This document shows, piece after piece, positions 39,472 to 47,924 of a stretch of DNA of 64,000 bases (its first letter is position 1; each line of letters opens with the position of its first letter). Where the stretch lies: the NCBI RefSeq assembly GCF_000760595.1, contig NZ_BBNM01000004.1:234563-298562 (forward strand). Reading direction: 5' to 3'. The notes below the pieces were generated by a model. It was not told the origin of the DNA and ran no database searches. It worked only from the letters and a program-made list of their open reading frames with translations. The translations under genes and the position numbers were made by a program. The stretch comes from Acinetobacter soli (GTDB taxonomy: Bacteria > Pseudomonadota > Gammaproteobacteria > Pseudomonadales > Moraxellaceae).

Positions 39472-39603
39472 AAAGATTTCCATATATTTATCGCTATACC
39501 AATAAGACTAGCTCGGCTGACCAACTGGATTCAAGCATCAACTACATATCCGCATCAAATAAAAAAGCCCTCCGTAGAGAGCTGTTGTTTTTTACAGCAC
39601 TTA

Positions 39604-41037
39604 TTAGGATGCAAGCGCCATTTGCTCTGCACGAACCTGTAATTTTTTGACGGCTTGACGTGCCTCAAAGGCTAGCTCATTCAAATCTAGATCTGGAATC
39701 TGATTATTTTGCATTACGATCTTACCGCCAATCAGCATATACCGAATATTGGCTTGTCCGGCACTTGCTACCGGGCCAATGGCAAGATCGTGTAATCCCA
39801 TGTATCGCGGATCATTGAGGTTATAAATAACCAGATCGGCCTGTTGACCAATCTCAAGTGTTCCAATGTTGGGAAGCCCGAGTACCTGTGCACCGCCTTG
39901 CGTACCCCAGCGGATCACATCTTCGATGGTTGCAGCGTCTGCACCGCCCTCAAAAGTACCTCCTGCATATTTAGGTTGTGCCAGCATTCCTTTTCGGGCA
40001 CGCTGTAGCATCCATGCTGCATGTGTTTCAGACAACATATCGGCAGCCTCATTGGATGCTGCACCATCTACGCCGATTGAAATGGCCACCCCTGCGGCTT
40101 CAAGCGTGACCAGATCGGCGATACCACTACCCAGTCGGGCATTACTTTGTGGGCAATGTGCTATTCCGGTTTTACTTTGCCCCAAAATCTTGATTTCTTC
40201 GGGTAAGAGCTTGACTAAATGTGCAAACCAGACATCCTCACCTACCCAGTCATGCTCGGCACAAAACTGCACTGGTGTTGAATTAAATTTGGCTTTTGCC
40301 GCATCCAGATAATCAACGGTTTCAGAGAGATGTGAATGTAAACGAATGCCCAAATGGCGAGCGAGTTTTGCACTTTCTCGAAGTTGCTGCGGTGTAGTTG
40401 AGTGGAGTGCCGTGGTGGGCGCCATCACAATTCGTCTATAGGCATCGGGCTGGGCTTGATGATAGCGCTGTACCAAGCGCTCAACATCGTACATCATGTG
40501 TTCAAATTTTTCAGGTCGAAGCGCCTGTGGCAACTCAGCTTCAAGCCCTCTGGTGAGTGTGCCACCGCCTCGACAAAGTACAAATCGCATGCCTAGTCGA
40601 TCCGCTTCGTCAAATAAAATTTCGGCGCCATCAAAGGGTATGTCTGGCCAGTATAGATAATGATGATCGGCCACTGTGCCACAGCCTGACTGGAGCAATT
40701 CAATTAAGCCAATTCGGCTTGCGAGTCGAAAGGTATCTTCATCAAATGCGCCACGAAAACGATAAGGTGTTGCCGCGAGCCAAGGCGTCAGATTTTGATT
40801 TAATCCTTGCGGTTCACCTTTAAGCAAAGACTGAAATAAATGGTGATGGGTATTCACCCACGCTGGATACACCACACCATCTTGCGCATCTAAAACAGTT
40901 TCATCTGAATGGGCCCTTAAATGTCCTATCTCGGTAATCACGCCGTTTGAAATGCGGATTGAAGTTGCAGAAGATCGTGCTTGTTGATTGGCTTGTCCGG
41001 TCATGATGGCATGTATATTTTTAATCAGATAATTCAT
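39604..41037 (-). CDS. 8-oxoguanine deaminase-like amidohydrolase
   Basis: 477 residues of the AtzB/TrzN/8-oxoguanine-deaminase amidohydrolase group. Metal ligands are visible in VNTHHHLFQ, in HSHLSETVDYL and in SIGVDGAASNEAADM. The closest function I can recall for this combination is the 8-oxoguanine/isocytosine-type deaminase of Pseudomonas. The start overlaps the stop of the ABC permease gene by one base (TAATG on the minus strand), so it is the last gene of a four-gene uptake and deamination operon. The substrate is probably a purine or other aminated N-heterocycle; a specific assignment would be guesswork. Confidence 0.8.
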   Translation of the reverse strand: MNYLIKNIHAIMTGQANQQARSSATSIRISNGVITEIGHLRAHSDETVLDAQDGVVYPAWVNTHHHLFQSLLKGEPQGLNQNLTPWLAATPYRFRGAFDEDTFRLASRIGLIELLQSGCGTVADHHYLYWPDIPFDGAEILFDEADRLGMRFVLCRGGGTLTRGLEAELPQALRPEKFEHMMYDVERLVQRYHQAQPDAYRRIVMAPTTALHSTTPQQLRESAKLARHLGIRLHSHLSETVDYLDAAKAKFNSTPVQFCAEHDWVGEDVWFAHLVKLLPEEIKILGQSKTGIAHCPQSNARLGSGIADLVTLEAAGVAISIGVDGAASNEAADMLSETHAAWMLQRARKGMLAQPKYAGGTFEGGADAATIEDVIRWGTQGGAQVLGLPNIGTLEIGQQADLVIYNLNDPRYMGLHDLAIGPVASAGQANIRYMLIGGKIVMQNNQIPDLDLNELAFEARQAVKKLQVRAEQMALAS

Positions 41038-41831
41038 TAGACTTGCTCGCTTTCATGCCATTTGTTCAAGAAGATACGGCTGAGCAGTGACATCAGCATA
41101 AATAGAATCAGTCCCGTACAGGTAATTAAAAATAATGCGGCAAACATCAATGGCAAATCGAGCTGGAATCCGGCTTGTAAAATCTGATAGGCCAATCCGG
41201 CACTGCTGCCCCCTGTACCCGCAACAAATTCGGAAACTACCGCACCGATCAGCGCCAAGCCACTTGAGATACGGAGCCCGCCAAAAAAATAGGGCAATGC
41301 ATTGGGTACACGCAGCTTGAGCAGTACCTGCCAACGTGAAGCTTTATTGATTTGAAACAGATGTAACAGCCCAGCATTGACACTACGTAGCCCCAACGTG
41401 GTATTGGTTAAAATCGGGAAAATCGCGACCAGCATGGCACAAACGACTAAAGCCAATGTAGTATTATGAATCCAAATAATTACCAAAGGTGCAATGGCTA
41501 CAATTGGCGTAACTTGAAATAAAATGGCATACGGCATAAAGCACGCCTCAATCACCCGGCTTTGTACAAACAAAAATGCAATCAAAGTCCCAATTAGCAC
41601 GGCGCAGACAAACGCCAGTAATGTAATTTTTAAGGTGATCCATAAACTACCGAACAGTAAATCTGCTTGTGCAACCAAAGCATGAGCAATATCGGATGGT
41701 TTGGGAATAAGATAAATCGGAACGTTCATTTGCTGAAGCGCAATTTGCCACACCAGCAGCAGCAACACACCCAGTGTTAACGGCGCCAAGAGCCGACGTA
41801 CTTGTGGATGTTCGATTAATGGCTTAACCAT
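41037..41831 (-). CDS. ABC transporter permease (SsuC/TauC/ThiX type)
   Basis: 264 residues from ATG 41831, which has GGAGGG upstream and overlaps the ATPase stop by 8 bases. About six membrane helices and the ABC permease loop in the region LLHLFQINKASRWQVLLKLRVPNALPYFFGGLR identify the nitrate/sulfonate/thiamine-precursor type. It forms the inner-membrane channel for the solute captured by the binding protein encoded at 42695. It sits between the ATPase and the deaminase. Confidence 0.87.
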   Translation of the reverse strand: MVKPLIEHPQVRRLLAPLTLGVLLLLVWQIALQQMNVPIYLIPKPSDIAHALVAQADLLFGSLWITLKITLLAFVCAVLIGTLIAFLFVQSRVIEACFMPYAILFQVTPIVAIAPLVIIWIHNTTLALVVCAMLVAIFPILTNTTLGLRSVNAGLLHLFQINKASRWQVLLKLRVPNALPYFFGGLRISSGLALIGAVVSEFVAGTGGSSAGLAYQILQAGFQLDLPLMFAALFLITCTGLILFMLMSLLSRIFLNKWHESEQV

Positions 41832-42642
41832 GGTGATGCCCTCCACTTGCTTGTTCCAGAATATTGGATAGTTCTGCACACTGCGTCATAAATCGTTCTG
41901 AAGCTCTAAAGTGGTCATCACGCTGTGCCGGCCCTTCAATCGCAATATCCGCCACAATACGCCCCGGACGAGCTCCCATCACAATCACTCGGGAAGATAA
42001 AAATACAGCTTCATAAATGCTGTGCGTGACAAACACGACCGTCAGATCTCGCTCTGCCCATAATGTACGGATATCTTGATCTAGGCGGTGCCGCGTAAAT
42101 TCATCTAAGGCACCAAAGGGTTCATCCATGAGTAATAAATCAGGTTCTGTCACCAAAGCTCTGGCCAAAGAAGCACGCATCTGCATGCCTCCAGAAAGCT
42201 CTTTTGGATAAGATGCAGCAAAATTACCTAATCCAACCGAAGTTAAAGCTGCTTGTACTTTAGGCTGACTGATTTTTTTAGGTACAAGACGTAGATCGAG
42301 CGGAAGCCGAACATTCTCTGCAATATTGGCCCACGGCATGAGAGTGGCCTCTTGGAACACCATGGCCATTTTGCACTGAGACTGTAGATCAGTTTTACCA
42401 TGCCAGCGTACTTGCCCTGCGCTGGGTTGTTCAAGATCTGCAAACATCTTTAAAAGTGTACTTTTACCACAGCCCGAGGGCCCTAAAAGCGATACGATTT
42501 CACCACGCTGAACATCGACATCAAGGCGTTGCAGCGCATGTGTGCCGTTTGGATAAACTTTTTCTACACCACGCGCCATCAGCATTGGTGCTACAGTATT
42601 TTGTGGCTCTGGATTTTGAGAGACAAAGACGGCTGAATTCAT
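41824..42642 (-). CDS. ABC transporter ATPase (SsuB/TauB/ThiZ type)
   Basis: 272 residues. Walker A LLGPSGCGKSTLLKMFA, Q-loop VFQEATLMPW, signature ELSGGMQMRASLARAL, Walker B LLLMDEPFGALDEFTR and H-loop VTHSIYEA are all intact. The long C-terminal part ends in a His-rich GGHHHG. The family serves taurine, sulfonate, nitrate and thiamine-pyrimidine importers. The start at 42642 has a G-rich ribosome site. Confidence 0.9.
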   Translation of the reverse strand: MNSAVFVSQNPEPQNTVAPMLMARGVEKVYPNGTHALQRLDVDVQRGEIVSLLGPSGCGKSTLLKMFADLEQPSAGQVRWHGKTDLQSQCKMAMVFQEATLMPWANIAENVRLPLDLRLVPKKISQPKVQAALTSVGLGNFAASYPKELSGGMQMRASLARALVTEPDLLLMDEPFGALDEFTRHRLDQDIRTLWAERDLTVVFVTHSIYEAVFLSSRVIVMGARPGRIVADIAIEGPAQRDDHFRASERFMTQCAELSNILEQASGGHHHG

Positions 42643-42694
42643 GTTAGGTTCCCCCTATTATTGTTTTGCTTATGTTTCTACCTCGATGAGATAT

Positions 42695-43681
42695 TTAGTT
42701 TTTATTGGATTTCGGCTGTACAAACTGTAAGGTATATGCCGATTTCCACTGAGTCTGAGGCTTAAGTAACTTGGACTGCACCATGAAATCTCGTGTTTTA
42801 CTCCAGCGGGCATCGGTCATGACGCCTATCCCCATGGTTTTGGCATCTCCACCCTCAATTAAACCCAAGCTTTTCATTTGCGCGACACCAAATGCCAGCA
42901 ATGCATCATCCATATTCCGATTTTCTTTTTTAATGAGGGCATTGCCTGATGCAGGATTTTTCAGATAGCTTTTCCAACCTTCCATTGAGGCTTTGACAAA
43001 GCGTTGTAAAACCTCTGGCTTGGTTTGAACCAGATCATTTCGGGTGACCAAAATACCGCCATAAGCTGGATAGCCGTCTTTGGCAAACAAGAAAAATTTA
43101 CTCGATGGTTCTGCTTTTTTGGCTTGTAGCACCTCAGAGGTGGCATAAGCTTGTTGTGCAACATTTTTATCGGCTAAAAATGGCTGCATATTAAAAGTAT
43201 ATGGGCGGGCTTGAGCAATGTTGAGATTATATTTGCCACGTAACCATGGCCACCAGCTGGCTTGCCCACTGGTTGAGACTAAAATGGTTTTGTCTTTAAG
43301 ATCGGACAGTGATTTTACATCGGCATGGGTAATCAGTCCTTGTGGATCGACTTGAAATGGCGCAGCAATCGCTTTAATGGGGAAACCACTTTCAATGCCT
43401 TTGAGCACCTGTAAATCATAGTTAATAATCACATCGGCACGCTTGGCCAAAAGCAGTGTCATGTTATTGATTTGCGGGCCACCTACCTTGATGGTGACAT
43501 CTAAACCATACTTTTTATAAATGCCTTCAGCCAAAGCCTGATAATAACCACCCTGTTCGGCCTGTGCGTACCATGTGGTTTGTAAGACGAGTTTATCGTT
43601 GGCTTGAGCAGATGTAAGAAATAGAAGTGATGCGGCAACGACAGCCAAACGCGATTTGCCTAACCCATGATATTTGTTCAT
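42695..43681 (-). CDS. ABC transporter substrate-binding protein (NMT1/THI5 type)
   Basis: 328 residues from ATG 43681 (GGGAG upstream); a longer frame adds 15 unlikely codons. A signal peptide (RLAVVAASLLFLTSAQA) precedes a NMT1/SsuA-type domain: LQTTWYAQAEQGGYYQALAEGIYKKYGLDV, DVIINYDLQVLKGIESGFPIKAIA and KTILVSTSGQASWW. Relatives bind hydroxymethylpyrimidine, sulfonates or nucleobase-like compounds. Position in the same operon as a nucleobase-type deaminase favours a heterocycle. It is the first gene of the operon, divergent from the GntR gene. Confidence 0.87.
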   Translation of the reverse strand: MNKYHGLGKSRLAVVAASLLFLTSAQANDKLVLQTTWYAQAEQGGYYQALAEGIYKKYGLDVTIKVGGPQINNMTLLLAKRADVIINYDLQVLKGIESGFPIKAIAAPFQVDPQGLITHADVKSLSDLKDKTILVSTSGQASWWPWLRGKYNLNIAQARPYTFNMQPFLADKNVAQQAYATSEVLQAKKAEPSSKFFLFAKDGYPAYGGILVTRNDLVQTKPEVLQRFVKASMEGWKSYLKNPASGNALIKKENRNMDDALLAFGVAQMKSLGLIEGGDAKTMGIGVMTDARWSKTRDFMVQSKLLKPQTQWKSAYTLQFVQPKSNKN

Positions 43682-44081
43682 GATGAACTCCCTGATGAAT
43701 AGGTGAAAGCCATAACAGCTATTCATACAAAGGGAGAATGGAGTATACCTGTGTGATCATTCATACTCTCAAGACAGCATAAAAATCTGTCTTGTCCCCC
43801 TAAGAGGAACAGCCTGCGCTGTAGAGCAATGTCCCATGCGAATGATCGCACTAACCGCTTATACTCAGGTTCTGATTAAGCAAGAGCTATGCCAACAAAA
43901 AGAGCACCATATCGGCTCTAAAACTGGCTCAAAATTTGTATGCGAAATAGGAGCACATGAAACATCTGCCCTAAACTTGCGCACAAAAGCAGCATATGAA
44001 TGCATCTAACTGTCTTGATGAGTATTTGGGCTAGATGTTTTGAAGGAAAACGAGTAAAACTCAAAAAATGGCATAATACCA
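43682..44081. promoter_or_regulatory. Divergent control region of the deaminase/transporter operon
   Basis: This 400-base gap has no gene. It contains GAGTAT/ATACTC (43741-43746 and 43763-43768) and AAGACAG/CTGTCTT (43771-43777 and 43787-43793), two inverted repeats about 60-110 bases before the binding-protein start, which could be GntR operator or attenuator elements. Assignment is by position only. Confidence 0.4.
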
Positions 44082-44834
44082 ATGAATCTTTCGTTCAATT
44101 ATTTTCTTGAATCTCAAAGCTCTATGAAATCGACTGCACTCGTTAAACGCTCTAGTTCTCAAGTGACCGATCAAGCGGTTGAAATTATTCATGAGCGGAT
44201 TCAAAACGGAATCTATCCAGTGGGGTCGGCTTTGCCCTCGCAACGCGAATTGTCGTCGGAACTTGGCATTAGCCGTGCTTCGCTCAGAGAAGCACTCACG
44301 CGTTTGGCTGCCTTAGGTTTGCTCAACATTATGGCGGGTAAAGGTGCATATGTGACTGCGCTTGAAAGCCAGCCAGTCGAGCAATGGAATATCCAGTTTA
44401 AAATTTCACTTAAAGATTTTTATCAGCTTCGTTATATTTTAGAAGGCTTTAGCGCACTTCTGGCCTGTGAATATATCTCTGATCATGATATCGAAACCCT
44501 CAACCAGCATTTTCAGCAACTTAAAGCTGCAATTGAAGCACATCACTGGACTGAAGCTGCCGAGCATGACTTTTTATTTCATCAGCTCATCATTGGATTG
44601 AGCAATAATCAATCCATTATTCAAAGCTTAAAAAATCAAACTGACTGGATGAAACAAAGCCAGATCCTGCCGTTTGTACAACCCAATCTGGCCTATAAAA
44701 CTGTTCAAGAACACGAACAGATTTTACAGGCACTTAGTCAACGCAATGCCGCTGCCGCTGAAAAAGCCATGCGCTTACATATTGTGGGTGCTGCGCAACG
44801 TGCCGGTGTGTATTTTTCGAGTCATTCTATTTAA
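44082..44834 (+). CDS. GntR-family (FadR subfamily) transcriptional regulator
   Basis: 250 residues, or 236 if translation begins at ATG 44124, which begins the conserved part. A winged helix domain (TDQAVEIIHERIQNGIYPVGSALPSQRELSSELGISRASLREALTRLAALGLL) is followed by an all-helical FCD effector domain with His residues in EHDFLFHQLIIGLS. It faces the nucleobase-type uptake/deamination operon across the 400-base gap and is the obvious regulator. Ligand unknown. Confidence 0.88.
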   Translation: MNLSFNYFLESQSSMKSTALVKRSSSQVTDQAVEIIHERIQNGIYPVGSALPSQRELSSELGISRASLREALTRLAALGLLNIMAGKGAYVTALESQPVEQWNIQFKISLKDFYQLRYILEGFSALLACEYISDHDIETLNQHFQQLKAAIEAHHWTEAAEHDFLFHQLIIGLSNNQSIIQSLKNQTDWMKQSQILPFVQPNLAYKTVQEHEQILQALSQRNAAAAEKAMRLHIVGAAQRAGVYFSSHSI

Positions 44835-45205
44835 CATAACGCTGTTCAACGGTTTCAAACATGGTGCAGTCATTCATTCATACACGCACCATTGCAACGC
44901 ATCTAATCATATATCTTGAGCTTTTACAGATTTGGGTGTACTCGAAGCCCATTTTTTCGTATTAATTCTTGATATTTGAATTCTCAAATAATGAATATAT
45001 GAATCAAATATAAGCTGAATTCAACATATTATGAGTCTGCTCGGCGCACCCAAATGAGCAAAAAATGCGCATAATGCTTTTAAAATGAGCATGTCTATTT
45101 CAGGCGGGTGCATATCTGTATCTGATCACGATAGCGAATAGTTGATTTCATTATGATTATTTTACAGCGCTGCTTGCCTGAGCATACAACGCTGACCGAT
45201 CTTTC
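44835..45205. other. Intergenic region after gntR
   Basis: No gene seen. It contains a small inverted repeat ATTTGA/TCAAAT at 44974-44979 and 44984-44989, otherwise nothing assignable. It lies downstream of convergent genes, so a terminator must be here but is not obvious. Confidence 0.4.
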
Positions 45206-47311
45206 TTAGAAATTCCAGCTCAATGACAATGTTGCTTTGAGTGGTTCACCAGGTTGTACCCAGTAATTGGTATAACTTGAAACGTAATAGTCTTTATCAA
45301 ACAGGTTGTCGATATTGAGCTGGGCACGTAAATCTGGACGGAGCTTGATATATGCCCCGACATTTACGGTCGTAAATTCAGGTAAACTGGTGCCATTGTC
45401 GATGTAATTGGCGCTTCGTTTGCCATAATAATTGATATTGCCCGTAACACCGGCATCTTTCCCCCACGCACTAAATTGATAATCCGCACTTAAATTTGCC
45501 GTATGCTTAGGAATATTTTTTAGGCGTGCACCTTTGGCTTCGACTTCACTTTCGACCACCGAGGCATCGGTATAGGTGTAGTTTGCATTAAGGCGTAAAT
45601 GCTCAGAGACCTGATGCTGTAGCTCAAACTCAAGACCATGGCTTTGCACGCGGCCACTGTCCACATAAGTGTCTGTAATCCCTTCGGTAAGTAAATGGCG
45701 TTTATCGAGATCAAAATACGTGAATCCCAGCCAGCTTTGTGGCAAGTATTCATATTTGGTACCAACTTCCCAACTGGTGGTTTTTTCAGGGTCATACAGT
45801 TGATTATTTTTATTTAACCCCGTATTTAGCTCAAATGATTTTCCCCAGTTACTATAAAAAGATAAATGATCGGTGGGCTTGAAGTTAATACCAGCACGCG
45901 GCGTAAACGGCGAAAAGGCCTGCTTGCTTTGTGTATTACTTCGATAATCTGCAATTTGCTGCTCTAGTCGGTTAAAGCGTCCGCCCAGCAATATATTCCA
46001 CTGATCATTCAGGAAAATCTGATCTTGCAGATTGAATCCCAGCATATCCTGAGTTTCTTTACTGTTTTTGGTTACTCGCGTGAGTGGCAATACATTTACA
46101 CCATATACAGGCTGGTAAATATTGATCGTACTTAAAGCACCCACTGCACTTCTGCGCTGAAGCTGGTCGATGGTGTAATGCCCTGCTTCAACATTAGCCA
46201 CCAGCTCGTGCTTAATGGTTCCTGTGTTCAATTTCCCACGTAAAATTGCCTGAAATTGCGTGGTTTCGGTATCAAACCATCGATAGCGACGAAAGCGATT
46301 TGCAGTTTGTCCATCGGCTGCAATCGATGAAATTTCAGTTGAAGTTCCTTCGCGCTCACCCTGCTCATGACTTAACGCGGTGGTCAGGTTCCAGTCGTCA
46401 TTGAATTGATGATTCAGACGCAGTTGATACATCTGATCGTTGATTTTGATATCGCCATCACTTGGTTCGCCTAGAAAGGTTTTTTTATTGACCACAAATT
46501 GACCGTTGACCATCGGTACGCCACGGTCAAACACGCCTTGATTTTTGGCAAATTCTGTATCCAGATTCAACTGAGTACGATCTGAAATTTTCCAAGCCAG
46601 CTGTGGTGCAATATAATAATGCTGGCTATCGACCTGATCTCTAAAACTTTGATTGTTTTCATAAGCGAGCCCCAGTCTGTACGCAAGCTGATCATTGATT
46701 GCGCCAGTGGTATCGAGTGCTGTCCGGTATTCTTCAAGTGTACTGCCACTTAAGGTCAATTCACTCTTACGTTGCCATTCGGGCTGTTTGGTGGTGATGT
46801 TCATAATCCCCCCAATTGCGCCTTGGCCATACATGGCAGCCATTGGCCCCTTCAGAAAATCAATCGACTGGATGTTGACCATATCGCGTGGCGCATGGAT
46901 GCCGCTTAAAGAGCTTAAGCCGTTACGCATGTAAATCGTGCCCATGTTTGGGTCGGTACTAAAACCGCGAAACGAGTAATTGTCCCAAAAGCCACCGCCA
47001 TAACTGTCTTGATAAACCACGCCATTAACCAAGGCCAATGCATCGCTCACGCGCTGAATATTCTGATTTTTGATATCTTGTTCGGACACATGCGATTTGG
47101 TGAACGGCACATCAATCAGATCGTGATTAAACTGGGTAATTGCCTGAGAAGATGCATGACGCTCATCTTGCTTTTCTGCGGTTAGCGTCAAGGTTGAAAG
47201 CTGCGCAGTTTGAACTTGAGTGTCTGTTTCAGCCGCCAAAGCCACCGATACCATTGAACTCTGGGCAAGTAAAATACTCCACGCAAGTGGATGAACATAA
47301 AATTTAGACAT
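45206..47311 (-). CDS. TonB-dependent outer-membrane receptor
   Basis: 701 residues with a signal peptide ending near VALA-AE. The TonB-box-like STLTLTA, the plug (VPFTKSHVSEQDIKNQNIQRVSDALALVNGVVY and MVNIQSIDFLKGPMAAMYGQGAIGGIMNITTK) and a barrel ending in LKATLSLSWNF are complete. It resembles siderophore-type receptors. No Fur box is seen upstream. A small Met/His-rich membrane protein gene lies 43 bases upstream on the same strand, so the pair may be one operon, and the solute could be a metal complex. Ligand not known. Confidence 0.87.
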   Translation of the reverse strand: MSKFYVHPLAWSILLAQSSMVSVALAAETDTQVQTAQLSTLTLTAEKQDERHASSQAITQFNHDLIDVPFTKSHVSEQDIKNQNIQRVSDALALVNGVVYQDSYGGGFWDNYSFRGFSTDPNMGTIYMRNGLSSLSGIHAPRDMVNIQSIDFLKGPMAAMYGQGAIGGIMNITTKQPEWQRKSELTLSGSTLEEYRTALDTTGAINDQLAYRLGLAYENNQSFRDQVDSQHYYIAPQLAWKISDRTQLNLDTEFAKNQGVFDRGVPMVNGQFVVNKKTFLGEPSDGDIKINDQMYQLRLNHQFNDDWNLTTALSHEQGEREGTSTEISSIAADGQTANRFRRYRWFDTETTQFQAILRGKLNTGTIKHELVANVEAGHYTIDQLQRRSAVGALSTINIYQPVYGVNVLPLTRVTKNSKETQDMLGFNLQDQIFLNDQWNILLGGRFNRLEQQIADYRSNTQSKQAFSPFTPRAGINFKPTDHLSFYSNWGKSFELNTGLNKNNQLYDPEKTTSWEVGTKYEYLPQSWLGFTYFDLDKRHLLTEGITDTYVDSGRVQSHGLEFELQHQVSEHLRLNANYTYTDASVVESEVEAKGARLKNIPKHTANLSADYQFSAWGKDAGVTGNINYYGKRSANYIDNGTSLPEFTTVNVGAYIKLRPDLRAQLNIDNLFDKDYYVSSYTNYWVQPGEPLKATLSLSWNF

Positions 47312-47354
47312 AGTAAAACTCTGTAAGACAAAAATTGGACAAAAATGTCGGAAT

Positions 47355-47828
47355 TTAGATCACAACAGGATTTACAGGCGGGGCTCGACCTTGCGGGCAA
47401 AGAAAGAGACGGCGCAGGCAAAAGAGAATATATGCCATCGCCGATAAGAAAATCAGTTTAAAAACCTGACCGATCTCGATCAGCGTGATATCCGTTGTCG
47501 GCGTAGGTGCAATATGATGAAACAGATGACAAAAATGACAATCCAGAGTTGGATGCATCGAATGCTGATGATCCGCTTTGAAATCGCTATGTAATGACAT
47601 TGCAGACGATTTGACAGCAGACATTGTGGTATGCGATGCATCATGATGCATTACACTGTGCTCAGTCATCTGCATAATTTCCACGCAGACCGGATTTTGC
47701 TGCATCGATACAGGCAATAGCGCTTGCCAGAATACAAGATTCTGCAACAAGATCACCAAAAGGCCAAAGGCCACACCCAATTTATGCATCGCAAAAAAAT
47801 TAATACCTAAGCGCGGCGAAAATAGCAT
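47355..47828 (-). CDS. Met/His-rich small membrane protein (DUF2946-like)
   Basis: 157 residues; ATG 47828 is taken, but ATG 47789 is equally plausible and neither has a clear ribosome site. An N-terminal helix (GVAFGLLVILLQNLVFWQALL) and a second helix (VFKLIFLSAMAYILFCL) enclose a loop unusually rich in Met and His (HSVMHHDASHTTMSAV, ADHQHSMH, DCHFCHLFHH). It ends in RAPP, like DUF2946 proteins, which often neighbour copper-linked receptors. The loop could bind copper. It is likely co-transcribed with the TonB receptor gene that follows. Confidence 0.7.
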   Translation of the reverse strand: MLFSPRLGINFFAMHKLGVAFGLLVILLQNLVFWQALLPVSMQQNPVCVEIMQMTEHSVMHHDASHTTMSAVKSSAMSLHSDFKADHQHSMHPTLDCHFCHLFHHIAPTPTTDITLIEIGQVFKLIFLSAMAYILFCLRRLFLCPQGRAPPVNPVVI

Positions 47829-47870
47829 AATTTTTAAAAAAACACACCTTCTAGTACAGGCGACAGATAT

Positions 47871-47901
47871 AAAAAAAGCATGGAATCAGTAGATACCATG
47901 C
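47871..47901 (-). terminator. Terminator after the permease gene (minus strand)
   Basis: GCATGGTATC and GATTCCATGC pair with one mismatch around a TACT loop (47892-47901 with 47878-47887), followed on the minus strand by seven T. It lies 24 bases after the permease stop codon. Confidence 0.85.
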
Positions 47902-47924
47902 CTTTGGGTTTCACTTAAATGTGG

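Noticed and set aside
39866..40312. Plus-strand frame of 148 codons within the deaminase gene
   Set aside because: Antisense to a well-supported amidohydrolase; Pro/Ser/Ala-rich composition is what the reverse strand of this codon usage gives.
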